A stretch of DNA of 23,183 bases from Tritrichomonas foetus (lineage: Eukaryota; Parabasalia; Tritrichomonadida; Tritrichomonadidae), in contig MLAK01000655.1 in assembly GCA_001839685.1 (NCBI GenBank), positions 25,874-49,056 on the forward strand. Direction: 5' to 3'. Shown here piece by piece: positions 7,805 through 15,863 of this stretch; the first letter of the stretch is position 1; every line of letters begins with the position of its first letter. A program made the translations under genes and the position numbers. The notes below the pieces were generated by a model that had not been told where the DNA came from, made no database searches, and was given only the letters and a program-made list of their open reading frames with translations.

Positions 7805-9550
7805 TTATGCTGACATTGGCTGTGTGTTTATTTGATTATTATTATCGAAAAGTTCAGCTGCAATAATTTCCGTTCGAAAGTCATGTTCACATCCAACAAA
7901 GCAGTTTTCAATCATTTCAGCTACAGACCAAGTTAAAGGTGGATCGTTTTGACTATTCTCTAATTTTTTCATATGGCTAATAATTTTGTCATTTGCATTA
8001 GATAAGAATTGACTAATCAATGCAAAATCATATGATTCAAATTGAAAAGCAGAACCATTCAAGTTTGTGATGTCTATCAAGAATTGGCAAGCTTCACGCA
8101 TCAATTTTTCATCATTAACAGTTGGATCATCTTGTCTGAGTAAAAATCCTTTGGCTATATGATTTCCGCATTCTTTCAGTTCAGGCTCATTAATAAGTTG
8201 AGGCATGACGTACCTCAACATGAAAATTGAAGAAACAGTGACTGCCGGAAGCAAATTCTCAGAAAATTTCCGACGAGATGCTTTAAATGCTGAACAAAAT
8301 ATGAAATTCATTAATAGTGGCATTTTTTCACATATTTTCATGACCATTCTCATAGCGTTTGCTGGATTATTTGTATTTTGTCGAATAGCTTCTTTTATTC
8401 TCAAAACAAGAGGAGATCCAAAGTGCCCCATAATAGATGAAGCTGCGCAAGTGGCAATTGTAGAAGTACGATAAAGTTTAGATGGATTGTCAATATTTCT
8501 GACATCTTCCATAAATGCTTGACGAATGAAAGGTGCAAAAGTTCCTGTTTCATTTAATGCGGTGAAAACATAGATCGATGTCTTTCGATCAGTTGTATCC
8601 ACAAGTGATTGAACAACAGCCGTAGCAAGAACAAAATCCGGTGATCCAAGTGCTGCAATAAATTGCTCTTTAATTATAATCGGTAAAGAATTTAAATAAA
8701 CATATCTCTCTATTCCTTTAAAACTCTGAATGAAAAACACCAATGATGATGAATCTTTTCTTGCGCTTTCAAAAATGTCTGGACCAAATTGTGACATGAA
8801 AAGATAAGATGTATCACCTGTTGTCAAACTTCCTTGAGTCAGATCAAATGTGTAGCCATTTGGCGGTATTTCACAGACGATTGGAGAGCCTTCAGTAATT
8901 TGATAAATGCTCATGGAAAGGTCTTTTTTCAAAACAATCCAGTGGCGCTCATTCTTTTCTTTCGAGTATGCAGGAGCAAACATGAGAACAGGGAGTTCAA
9001 TTTTTTCAGCTTCAAAAATGCTTTGCTGTGGCGGCACTAATAATTTGGCAAATTGATAAACCAGTTCGTTTTGAGTCCGATAGTCCCGTCCCTTCATCAG
9101 CGAATTGATTAAGCAAATTGTTGAAACAAACAAAGTTCTCGATTCGGGCGAAATTAATTGGAATAATTGATTCATATCGAGCTTCGGATTAGAAACGAAC
9201 GTTATTAAGTTAACCGGCGGTAGTATATATTTCATATGCGAAGTAATGTCCCAAAATGCCCTCAGAAACGGAGAGGGATTGGCTATACCATAATTAAATA
9301 AGTTTTTGAAAACGTCTGGTGAAAGAGGTTGCTGGAGTTGCATAAAAACAGCTTTGAACGATTGAGTGCAGCCAATCTTTTGCCAAAACAAGTCGATATT
9401 TTGAGGCATCTGATATTTATATAGCGGGAGTATCGAAAAATCTATATCGAATGATAAAACTTTCTTTTTTACTTGCTCCTTTGAGATAGGAGCAGCAACT
9501 GGTTTCATTGGTTTTAATGAAAACTTGAGGGAATTCTTCCCAAGAGACAT
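7805..9550 (-). CDS. RasGAP-domain protein
   Basis: A 581-residue protein with ATG at 9550. The RasGAP domain covers about 300-500: the arginine-finger segment KLYRTSTIAT (358-367, finger R361) matches the family's L(F/Y)RxN/TS, and MLRYVMPQLINEP (444-456) matches the FLRFxxPAxxxP signature, with FSENL (429-433) just before it. RasGAPs supply an Arg to speed GTP hydrolysis by Ras-family GTPases, so this one probably switches off a Ras-like protein at a membrane. Residues 203-300 contain short strands around WIVLKKDLSMSIYQI that could be a PH-like module. The first 200 residues are helical and not recognised. The Asn of the finger motif is Ser/Thr here, but both key Arg residues are kept, so activity is plausible. 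The TATCGTT box sits about 20 bases before the ATG. Confidence 0.9.
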   Translation of the reverse strand: MSLGKNSLKFSLKPMKPVAAPISKEQVKKKVLSFDIDFSILPLYKYQMPQNIDLFWQKIGCTQSFKAVFMQLQQPLSPDVFKNLFNYGIANPSPFLRAFWDITSHMKYILPPVNLITFVSNPKLDMNQLFQLISPESRTLFVSTICLINSLMKGRDYRTQNELVYQFAKLLVPPQQSIFEAEKIELPVLMFAPAYSKEKNERHWIVLKKDLSMSIYQITEGSPIVCEIPPNGYTFDLTQGSLTTGDTSYLFMSQFGPDIFESARKDSSSLVFFIQSFKGIERYVYLNSLPIIIKEQFIAALGSPDFVLATAVVQSLVDTTDRKTSIYVFTALNETGTFAPFIRQAFMEDVRNIDNPSKLYRTSTIATCAASSIMGHFGSPLVLRIKEAIRQNTNNPANAMRMVMKICEKMPLLMNFIFCSAFKASRRKFSENLLPAVTVSSIFMLRYVMPQLINEPELKECGNHIAKGFLLRQDDPTVNDEKLMREACQFLIDITNLNGSAFQFESYDFALISQFLSNANDKIISHMKKLENSQNDPPLTWSVAEMIENCFVGCEHDFRTEIIAAELFDNNNQINTQPMSA

Positions 9551-9907
9551 TTGATTTCAATTTCCTCGAACGATAGATAATCATGAGGAGAATTGACTTT
9601 AGGAGTTCAACTTGTTTTTTCAGTGATAATTTGGTCATTAAATTTCAAAGGTTTGCAGAGCGATAAAAAAACACCAAAAGATTTTAATGTTCCATTCAGC
9701 ACATTTAATCGCCAGATAACAGATTAATCAACAAATGATGATAAAATGGAGTCCGTCCATTTCTCCTTAGATTTGATAAAAACGAAGATTTGATGAAAAG
9801 AATAAAAGAAATCAAAGAAATAAAAACTCTACAATATATAAAATGAAAAAGATGTTTAAAAAAATACTCTTGAGTATCTAAGTAAAACTATAGAGAATAT
9901 TTGTATT
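9551..9907. other. Intergenic spacer upstream of RasGAP
   Basis: About 360 bases between the RasGAP start and the 3' end of the mu-subunit gene. It carries the TATCGTT box close to the RasGAP ATG. Nothing else was recognised. Confidence 0.5.
9569..9575 (-). promoter_or_regulatory. TATCGTT box upstream of the RasGAP gene
   Basis: On the minus strand TATCGTT lies 18 bases before the ATG at 9550, in the same orientation and a similar position as the boxes before the kinase-like and INTS4-like genes. A 73-codon minus-strand frame starting at 9638 overlaps the gene start; if transcription begins near this box, that frame is not in the mRNA. Confidence 0.4.
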
Positions 9908-11215
9908 TTAAACGAAGTTAAAAGTGTAACAACTTGCTGTTGTAGTTTCCTTCAACCACCTCTTTGGTTGTTGTTGTGAGCCATTTGTTGACACAACATA
10001 GTTCTTGATTGTCATTCCGCTGATGAGGTGTCCAATGTGTGTGAACTGAAGGCTGATTGGACCGAGTATGTTTTCTGGCTTGCATGGGATTCCATGGTCG
10101 AATATGAATCTGAATCTGCCTGAGAATTCTTGTAGTCCTGTGAACTTCTTGATAGTCCAAGTGACTTGTCTTGTCTTGTTATTAAACTCGCTGTTTTGTG
10201 AATCGAGGACAGAATTTGGTAATTCACAGGAAGCGTTTGAAATTTCAACTGGGCATTGGAAAATGATCTTTACATCAGTGGCATATTCTTCAACTGGAAA
10301 AGAAGCTTGAATTGAAACACGAACAACAACGACTTTGTTTTGAACATTTTCGAAAACTGGTGTCAAGGTGAAAAGTGGGTTAACTGGTCGGGAGCACCTG
10401 TATTCAAAAATTTGAGATTCACCTTGTGGAGGTGAAAAAGTGACAGATCGGTCACCATCGAAAGATTGTGTTTGAACGAATGGTGCAAATACTATATCGT
10501 CGTAACGAAGTGCTAAATTTTGTGGCATTGAGCGTGTTGCAACTGCCATTTGTGGATCTAATTGGATCAGGATTGATGGTTGGCCATCTAAATATGACTT
10601 GACTGTGCCAACGCCTGTGATCGTCGTGCGGATTGATTGATTTTGTGCGGTGAGAACCATCTCGACTCGCTCGTTTAAGATGAAGAATACCTCATTTTGA
10701 GATTTCGAGCGCTGCTCTGGAGTTACGGCCAGCGGGCGGTCGTATTCGGCTCCTGTGAAAACGTTTAAGACGTCAATGCCGCGGAGAATGCTTGCTTCGT
10801 AATTAACTGTGTTATGGACAAGATGGAGAAGATTGGATGAATCGGTCGCTTGAGGACAGCCGAACGATAGGACTTCATCAACGATTTCGTAGATGAGAGC
10901 CAAGTTCTGTTGCATGGCAAGTTCGGTACACCGGCCGGCATAGTCTGAAATAACTGAAACGACGCGATAGAGAAGCTCGAGGAGCAAGGATGGGGCCATG
11001 CATTCTTCGGTGACGATAACAAAATATAATCCGGATTTCTGAATGTAGGTAAAGTTAAAATTATCAAGGCGAAAAACGGGTGGTGGTGGAGTATCTTGAA
11101 TTACAGCATTGTAAAACGATTCAACAATATCCTGATTTGGTTCTGCAAGAAATGCGCGGACAACAATCGGGCTACCTCGGTTATTAAGAGCGAAGAAGTA
11201 TTTGATGATTCCCAT
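9908..11215 (-). CDS. Adaptor-complex medium (mu) subunit, AP-4-like or divergent
   Basis: A full-length 435-residue mu adaptin. Residues 1-140 are the longin-type N-domain (FFALNNRGSP, 7-16; LIYEIVDEVLSFG, 107-119); residues about 170-435 are the mu homology domain (VKSYLDGQP, 205-213; FPVEEYA, 306-312; PKRW, 417-420). Mu subunits bind YxxPhi sorting signals on membrane cargo and sit in the AP core at the Golgi, endosome or plasma membrane. Gapless alignment to animal AP-2 mu puts F177, K206 and W420 at the tyrosine-pocket positions F174, K203 and W421, but D176 is Ile (I179) and R423 is Lys (K422), so cargo recognition is probably altered. GLYFVIVTEE (62-71) and the FP-x4-AT stretch recall AP-4 more than AP-1/2, but the subtype is uncertain. 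The stop is in a TAAAA context. Confidence 0.95.
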   Translation of the reverse strand: MGIIKYFFALNNRGSPIVVRAFLAEPNQDIVESFYNAVIQDTPPPPVFRLDNFNFTYIQKSGLYFVIVTEECMAPSLLLELLYRVVSVISDYAGRCTELAMQQNLALIYEIVDEVLSFGCPQATDSSNLLHLVHNTVNYEASILRGIDVLNVFTGAEYDRPLAVTPEQRSKSQNEVFFILNERVEMVLTAQNQSIRTTITGVGTVKSYLDGQPSILIQLDPQMAVATRSMPQNLALRYDDIVFAPFVQTQSFDGDRSVTFSPPQGESQIFEYRCSRPVNPLFTLTPVFENVQNKVVVVRVSIQASFPVEEYATDVKIIFQCPVEISNASCELPNSVLDSQNSEFNNKTRQVTWTIKKFTGLQEFSGRFRFIFDHGIPCKPENILGPISLQFTHIGHLISGMTIKNYVVSTNGSQQQPKRWLKETTTASCYTFNFV

Positions 11216-11578
11216 TTTGTTTTTAAACTAGATGACGGTTACTCTCAATTGTTTTATTGAAGCCATTTTTTCTCAAAACTGTGGATAAAAGATGCATAAA
11301 TTCTTAAAAGTAAGGCGCAGTAAAATACACTCATATTGTTTATATAACCATTGAAAGTTGTTTGATAAACGGAAGAAATTTGATTTTGTAATATTTATTC
11401 AAACGAAAAGTAAAGAATGATGAATGAGTTGCAGTAAACATAAACTGTATGATATAAAGAATAAGATAATACACTGGTTTTATCCAAAACAATGAAAATG
11501 AAAAATGAATAAAATTTTATCATGGAATGAAAAGAAACCAAACGTAGAAAGTTATTTATTATATAGTATAATAAAAAT

Positions 11579-11598
11579 AATTATCATCAATGATAATT
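11579..11598. repeat. Perfect 9-bp inverted repeat
   Basis: AATTATCAT and ATGATAATT are separated by CA. It is very AT-rich and could be chance. Confidence 0.6.
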
Positions 11599-11850
11599 TA
11601 ACATGTTTTTGGGTTGTACTTTATGTAAGGAATATAATTCCAATTTCTTTTCACAGAGAGAACAGGTTTTTTTTGTTTTCTTTAATTAGTCTACTTCCTA
11701 CACTTGATGATTTTTCAAATATTTCAGTTTTTTCGTCGGAATAACTTTTTTGATGAAATCATTTCATTTAATTTCTTTTTTGGTTTTGAATATAAATTTG
11801 TGAAGCTTGTTTGGATGTAAGAAGTCTGCAGAGTTTTCTGATGATTGAAG

Positions 11851-11885
11851 TTCATCAAGTTATTGATGAAATTCTTATTCATCAA
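11851..11885. repeat. Alternating inverted repeat TTCATCAA / TTGATGAA / TTCATCAA
   Basis: TTCATCAA (11851-11858), TTGATGAA (11863-11870) and TTCATCAA (11878-11885) follow one another. The middle copy can pair perfectly over 8 bp with either flank, with a 4-base or a 7-base loop, so two exclusive hairpins are possible in a transcript. Confidence 0.6.
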
Positions 11886-12078
11886 TCTAATCGAATATTT
11901 TCATTTGTATATATATATCTTCTATATGGATGTCACTTCTGATTCAAAAGATTTCTCAACATGAAAATCGTTGGCATGAGATTTTTCATTATATATAGAT
12001 TGTTAATCAATATTTTCTAGAATGTTTGATTTACCTTACTAAATGACAAGAATTCGTTTTGCAAAGCATGTTTGATTG

Positions 12079-12110
12079 GTGTCCAACATCCTATTTTTAT
12101 TGTTGGATAC
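12079..12110. repeat. 10-bp hairpin with 12-base loop
   Basis: GTGTCCAACA (12079-12088) pairs with TGTTGGATAC (12101-12110); as RNA all ten positions pair, one being G-U. It has higher GC than the surrounding DNA, which makes it the best candidate for a structured element in this spacer. Confidence 0.55.
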
Positions 12111-12499
12111 ATAACTTGCTTTTTGTTCGAATATTGATCTTTCTTTGGTTTGATACGCTCTGGAACTATTTTTCAGGTGATAAACAGTGGAAACACAATG
12201 ATTGTCTTTTGTAAATACATAAATTTTTCAATAAAATATAAATAGGTATATTTTTAGATCAGAATAGTTATAGGTAATATTTATTGACATTTCTTAAAAA
12301 TACTTTAGTATTGGATCCCATCAAGTCATGGAAATTACTAATATAAAAATACATCCCAATAAGCATCAAAAGAATATATATAAAGCCAAATATACACAAA
12401 AATAAACATCACTATATTTCTTGTGTATCAGTCCTTAAAGAGTGTCTCTAAAATCTAATTCTTTGTTTTTATATCTATAAAAATAAACCTGAATATATA

Positions 12500-13795
12500 T
12501 TAGTTTTTCGCATCAGTTGTATCTTTTTGGATACCAATCGATTCGACAGATGGATTAACTTGGACTTCTGCTGTCCTCTTATCTTCTTCATCCACAATAA
12601 CGACTTGATTAACTTCGTGTGGAGGTGGTGGGCCATTCGGTTCTAAGAGAGGTTTCAAGTTTGCTAAAACTTCTGCTGAAAAATGTGTTTCTTTTGCTAT
12701 ATTGATAAATCGTCCGCAATGAGGAGATACGATAGGAGCTAATGCAAGTATTGCTTCTGTTGTCATTGTGAAAAGTTGTGAATCGAATTTCTTCTTCTCA
12801 CACGCGTCGACCAAAGATTGATGTACTGTCATTTGAATAGAAGTTGGAAGATAAGCCAAATAAGGAATGAAATGTGACAAAATAAAAGGATCCTCACCAC
12901 CGAATCTATCCATTATTTTGGGAATGATTTCAATTCCTACTTTTTTAACAACCCAAATACCGAGAGTTTCAATGGCACATTTCAAAAACTCAGGTTTTAA
13001 CTTTTCGTTTTCAAATTGAGTCATAACTATGTCTTTAATTTGATTTCCATAAGGATGGAATGCTGTTGGATGCTCACGCATGAACATTGATAATAACTCC
13101 AAAGCTTTAATTGATGCAGATGGTTGTGAATTAGTGGTTAAAAATGGAACTGTTGCTTCCAATAACAATTTTATTGAAACATCAGAATCTGCAAAAAATT
13201 GACATAAAATCAAAAGCCCAGTATTTCTTGTTTCTTCATCTTTCATTTGAAAAGGAAACGTTAGTGGTGAAATTGTCTCAGATTTTGCGAGTGCCGCTAG
13301 AGCGCTTTCGACGAGTTTTTTCCTATCTTCTGGATTTGTAAAACAATTCGAAATTGATGCGGCCGCTGATTTCTGAATTAGGAATGATGGATAATCCAAA
13401 TATTTTAATAAAGTGTTTAATTTGACGTGAGAATCGGCTAAAGTATATGACTGAAGTAATTTAACGGCGACTTCTGGATTTGATGGAATGCCAAGATCTG
13501 AGTTTTCGAGCATATCAGTGGAAATGCGTCTCGCAAAATGAGAAGCTGCAAAAGAAGCGGATAAAAACCTGAGACGATTTTTCACTAGAAGGTCTGTTAT
13601 TGTTTGTTGAAGGATTTGTAAATCTGCGTCTGAAGCAAAACGAATTTGAAAAGCCAACTTCCAAAAATATTCGGATGGAATTGGATCAGACGATAATTTC
13701 ACGCACGTATCTTTGATTTCAGATCTTTTTGGAACGGAAACCAATGAGAGTTCATTTAAAAAATTAAAGCTCCTGGCTGCAGGAAGCTCGTCCAT
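12500..13795 (-). CDS. HEAT/ARM-type helical-repeat protein, unknown function
   Basis: A 431-residue protein with ATG at 13795. Residues about 40-380 are a series of amphipathic helices with the spacing of HEAT or ARM repeats, for example KLNTLLKYLDYPSFLIQKSAAASI (125-148), ASIKALELLSMF (227-238), EFLKCAIETLGIWVVKK (269-285) and TEAILALAPIVSPHCG (346-361). A Pro run with an acidic, polar tail (about 388-431) follows. Alpha-solenoids of this sort are scaffolds that bind partner proteins. No family signature was recognised, so the partner and the compartment are open. There is no signal peptide or membrane span. The next gene on the same strand, nucleoplasmin-like, lies 389 bases upstream. Confidence 0.85.
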   Translation of the reverse strand: MDELPAARSFNFLNELSLVSVPKRSEIKDTCVKLSSDPIPSEYFWKLAFQIRFASDADLQILQQTITDLLVKNRLRFLSASFAASHFARRISTDMLENSDLGIPSNPEVAVKLLQSYTLADSHVKLNTLLKYLDYPSFLIQKSAAASISNCFTNPEDRKKLVESALAALAKSETISPLTFPFQMKDEETRNTGLLILCQFFADSDVSIKLLLEATVPFLTTNSQPSASIKALELLSMFMREHPTAFHPYGNQIKDIVMTQFENEKLKPEFLKCAIETLGIWVVKKVGIEIIPKIMDRFGGEDPFILSHFIPYLAYLPTSIQMTVHQSLVDACEKKKFDSQLFTMTTEAILALAPIVSPHCGRFINIAKETHFSAEVLANLKPLLEPNGPPPPHEVNQVVIVDEEDKRTAEVQVNPSVESIGIQKDTTDAKN

Positions 13796-14184
13796 GATGA
13801 CTTTTGAATGGGTTTGTTCGATTCAAAAGATTTTGATTAGCTTCAGAGAGAAGAAAAAGGCTATTTTACTAAATAAATATAATTTTCATATATTACATTG
13901 TTTTTTGACTAATAACAAGGATTTTATAAATGATTTTATAAGTATGGTTTCAAGTAATATGCATTTTTTTTTGTAACATCAGATTTCTGAAGAATAAACT
14001 TTTTGAATACAGATTCTATCAAAATAATATAAAAATATCTTTACTAGAAGTATGATTAACCTTTCCGAATAGATTCGCTTAAGTAATATCCATTGCAAAG
14101 CATCAATAAATTACGAAAATTTTATATAAATTTAAGATATTCATATTTAATACTTATATGAGAAATTTTTAAGTGTTCAGTCAC
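13796..14184. other. Intergenic spacer
   Basis: About 390 bases upstream of the helical-repeat gene and downstream of the nucleoplasmin-like gene. Very AT-rich; no TATCGT box is close to the ATG at 13795. Nothing else was recognised. Confidence 0.5.
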
Positions 14185-14649
14185 TCATTCGTCACCTTCC
14201 TCCGAATTTTTGCTTACAACCGCCATCAATCTTTTTGTAAGTTGTTGCTCGTCCATCGATTCTTCTGCGCATTCTTCTTCCTCTTCCTCTTCTTCATCGT
14301 CGTCTGAAATATCGATGTAATTTCCAGAAACATAAACATCATTCGGGCCTGAAGCTTCAATTGAAACTGTATTTAATGGCGAATATTGTTGGTTGATTTG
14401 AATCTGTTCGACTTTATTTGGTGTAAGAACGCCGAGAATCATGGATGACTTTTCGACTGGAGCTTCGCCTGTGGATTCGTTAAGTTTTTCGATTTGGATT
14501 GTTTCGATGGTCGCTTTGACGAAAGTTGGTTCTTGGCCAGAAATTTCACCAAGGCAGACGTTTGTTAATTGTGTATAGACATTATCTTGAATTGGTACTT
14601 TTGATTGGCTGCCGTGGAGAATTTTTATGCCCCAGATTTCCGATTCCAT
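14185..14649 (-). CDS. Nucleoplasmin-like histone chaperone with acidic tail
   Basis: A 154-residue protein with ATG at 14649. Residues about 4-112 match the nucleoplasmin-like (NPL) fold found in nucleoplasmin, FKBP39/Fpr-type immunophilins and plant HD2 proteins: IWGIKI at the start (5-10), LTNVCLGE (28-35), the signature LGVLTPNKVEQ (72-82), and SIEASGPNDVYVSGNY (96-111). An acidic tract (DDDE then a run of Glu, 116-126) follows, as expected for a tail that binds basic histones. A short Lys/Arg-containing helix and an acidic C-terminus end the protein. There is no FKBP domain, so it is a stand-alone NPL chaperone, probably nuclear and pentameric by analogy. The divergent neighbour at 14926 is 276 bases away and may share its promoter. 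Confidence 0.85.
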   Translation of the reverse strand: MESEIWGIKILHGSQSKVPIQDNVYTQLTNVCLGEISGQEPTFVKATIETIQIEKLNESTGEAPVEKSSMILGVLTPNKVEQIQINQQYSPLNTVSIEASGPNDVYVSGNYIDISDDDEEEEEEEECAEESMDEQQLTKRLMAVVSKNSEEGDE

Positions 14650-14925
14650 CTTATGAGTAAAACCAGACCAATTATATATAGAATTGCATTTCTATCACAT
14701 AATTAACGGTCGTCTATATTTTCACACATTATTCGGTCATATAATTTGTTATCATAATCTTTCTAACAAAATATCTTGATTTTTATTCGTTATTTCATAT
14801 AATCAATTATATTTCAAAATTAGCTATTATGCTTAGAGAATTTTATCAGACAAACTACTCTACTTCATGAAAAAGAAAGGGAAAAAAAACTATTCTATTC
14901 TTTTAGTAGCCGTTTAAAATATCAA

Positions 14926-15474
14926 ATGAGTGCAAACTTATCACAACAAATTCAGGAAAAATCTACGAGATTGCTAGAAGCAAAAAAGAGATACAACAGT
15001 CTGGTTAAAGCTGTAGATATGGAATTTACCGATAAAATGACCCAATTAAGTGAATCATGTGTTCACGTTCCACTCGAATTAGCTAATACGATTGCAAAAG
15101 CGCTGGAAGAAAGAAATATAAAATCAGATGCGTTTCGAAGTTATGTCCAACAGCTTTCGGAAATTTTGGAATATATTGATTCAGATATATCAAATTCTTC
15201 TGACCAGCAAGATTTGTCATTTCATGATTCATTTCAGCTTGATGAAGAGTCTCAAAGCGAGATTTTAAATAGCATGAACAGTGAATTGAATTCAGATAAT
15301 AATGATCTTTTAAAGAACGACTTGAGTGAAAATGAAAATGATGAGTTGTCTTTATCGGGTGATGGAAGCGGTGATGCAATGCAACATCTAAAATCAATGA
15401 AACTTGATATGAATCAATTCATTAACCAAAATTATAATGTTCAAGATGATCTTGATGGAATTGGAGGAATTTAA
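14926..15474 (+). CDS. Acidic coiled-coil protein, unknown function
   Basis: A 182-residue protein with ATG at 14926. Residues 1-30 and 50-90 are helical and likely coiled coil (QQIQEKSTRLLEAKKRY, 7-23; KALEERN, 58-64). Residues about 90-150 are acidic and Ser/Asn-rich, probably disordered, and the protein ends in a short hydrophobic-acidic segment (DDLDGIGGI, 174-182). No family was recognised. It shares a 276-base divergent region with the histone-chaperone gene. The stop is in a TAAAT context, as in other genes here. No signal peptide or membrane span is present. Confidence 0.75.
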   Translation: MSANLSQQIQEKSTRLLEAKKRYNSLVKAVDMEFTDKMTQLSESCVHVPLELANTIAKALEERNIKSDAFRSYVQQLSEILEYIDSDISNSSDQQDLSFHDSFQLDEESQSEILNSMNSELNSDNNDLLKNDLSENENDELSLSGDGSGDAMQHLKSMKLDMNQFINQNYNVQDDLDGIGGI

Positions 15475-15863
15475 ATTTTTGTGTGCTATACTTGTATTAA
15501 TATCTATGATTTTGTTTGTTATGAATCAATAAAAATTTGTTTTAAAATAATAATTTAATCCACCTTTTTTGATTGAACTTTTCTTTTATTTTGACATATT
15601 TTTATGAGTCCACTCAATACTATCAAAAAGTAAAGAACATGAATTGGATGAAAGGATTAATATTTTTGAAATTTATAATTAATATATGATCATTTTCTAG
15701 AAATCAAAGTTTTTTGTCATTTATATGTCATTCTAATAAAGAATTTTCGGTAAAAATCATTTTTTAAAAAAACTATTCCATCTTGACAGTGAAAGAAAGA
15801 GAGAAATATGATAGTAGATTGGCCTTAATGTTATTTTAGGTCAATTCTATCTATCGTCTAATA
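15475..15863. other. Intergenic spacer
   Basis: About 390 AT-rich bases between two plus-strand genes, with the TATCGTC box at its right end. Nothing else was recognised. Confidence 0.5.
15852..15858 (+). promoter_or_regulatory. TATCGTC box directly upstream of the INTS4-like gene
   Basis: TATCGTC ends only five bases before the ATG at 15864 and extends to TATCGTCTA, identical to the box at 3134. If it marks the start site, the 5' leader would be extremely short, which is normal for trichomonad mRNAs. Confidence 0.4.

Larger units (their letters stand above)
11216..12499. other. Long intergenic region with a cluster of hairpins
   Basis: About 1.28 kb between the mu ATG and the 3' end of the helical-repeat gene. 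It has no convincing gene; a 79-codon plus-strand frame at 11505 is Ile/Phe/Leu-rich and looks accidental. Inverted repeats occur at 11579-11598, 11851-11885, 11961-11989 and 12079-12110. A mu promoter must lie near 11216-11300, where TAACCGTCATC is read on the minus strand close to the ATG. Confidence 0.5.

Noticed and set aside
9417..9638. 73-codon minus-strand frame overlapping the RasGAP start
   Set aside because: It overlaps the RasGAP N-terminus in another frame and starts upstream of the likely transcription start box.
11505..11744. 79-codon plus-strand frame in the mu-gene upstream region
   Set aside because: Ile/Phe/Leu-rich, overlaps an inverted repeat, and has no supporting features.
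2845..14011. 15-base word AAACTTTTTGAATAC shared by 2845-2859 and about 13997-14011
   Set aside because: A repeat this short is expected about once by chance in AT-rich DNA of this length.
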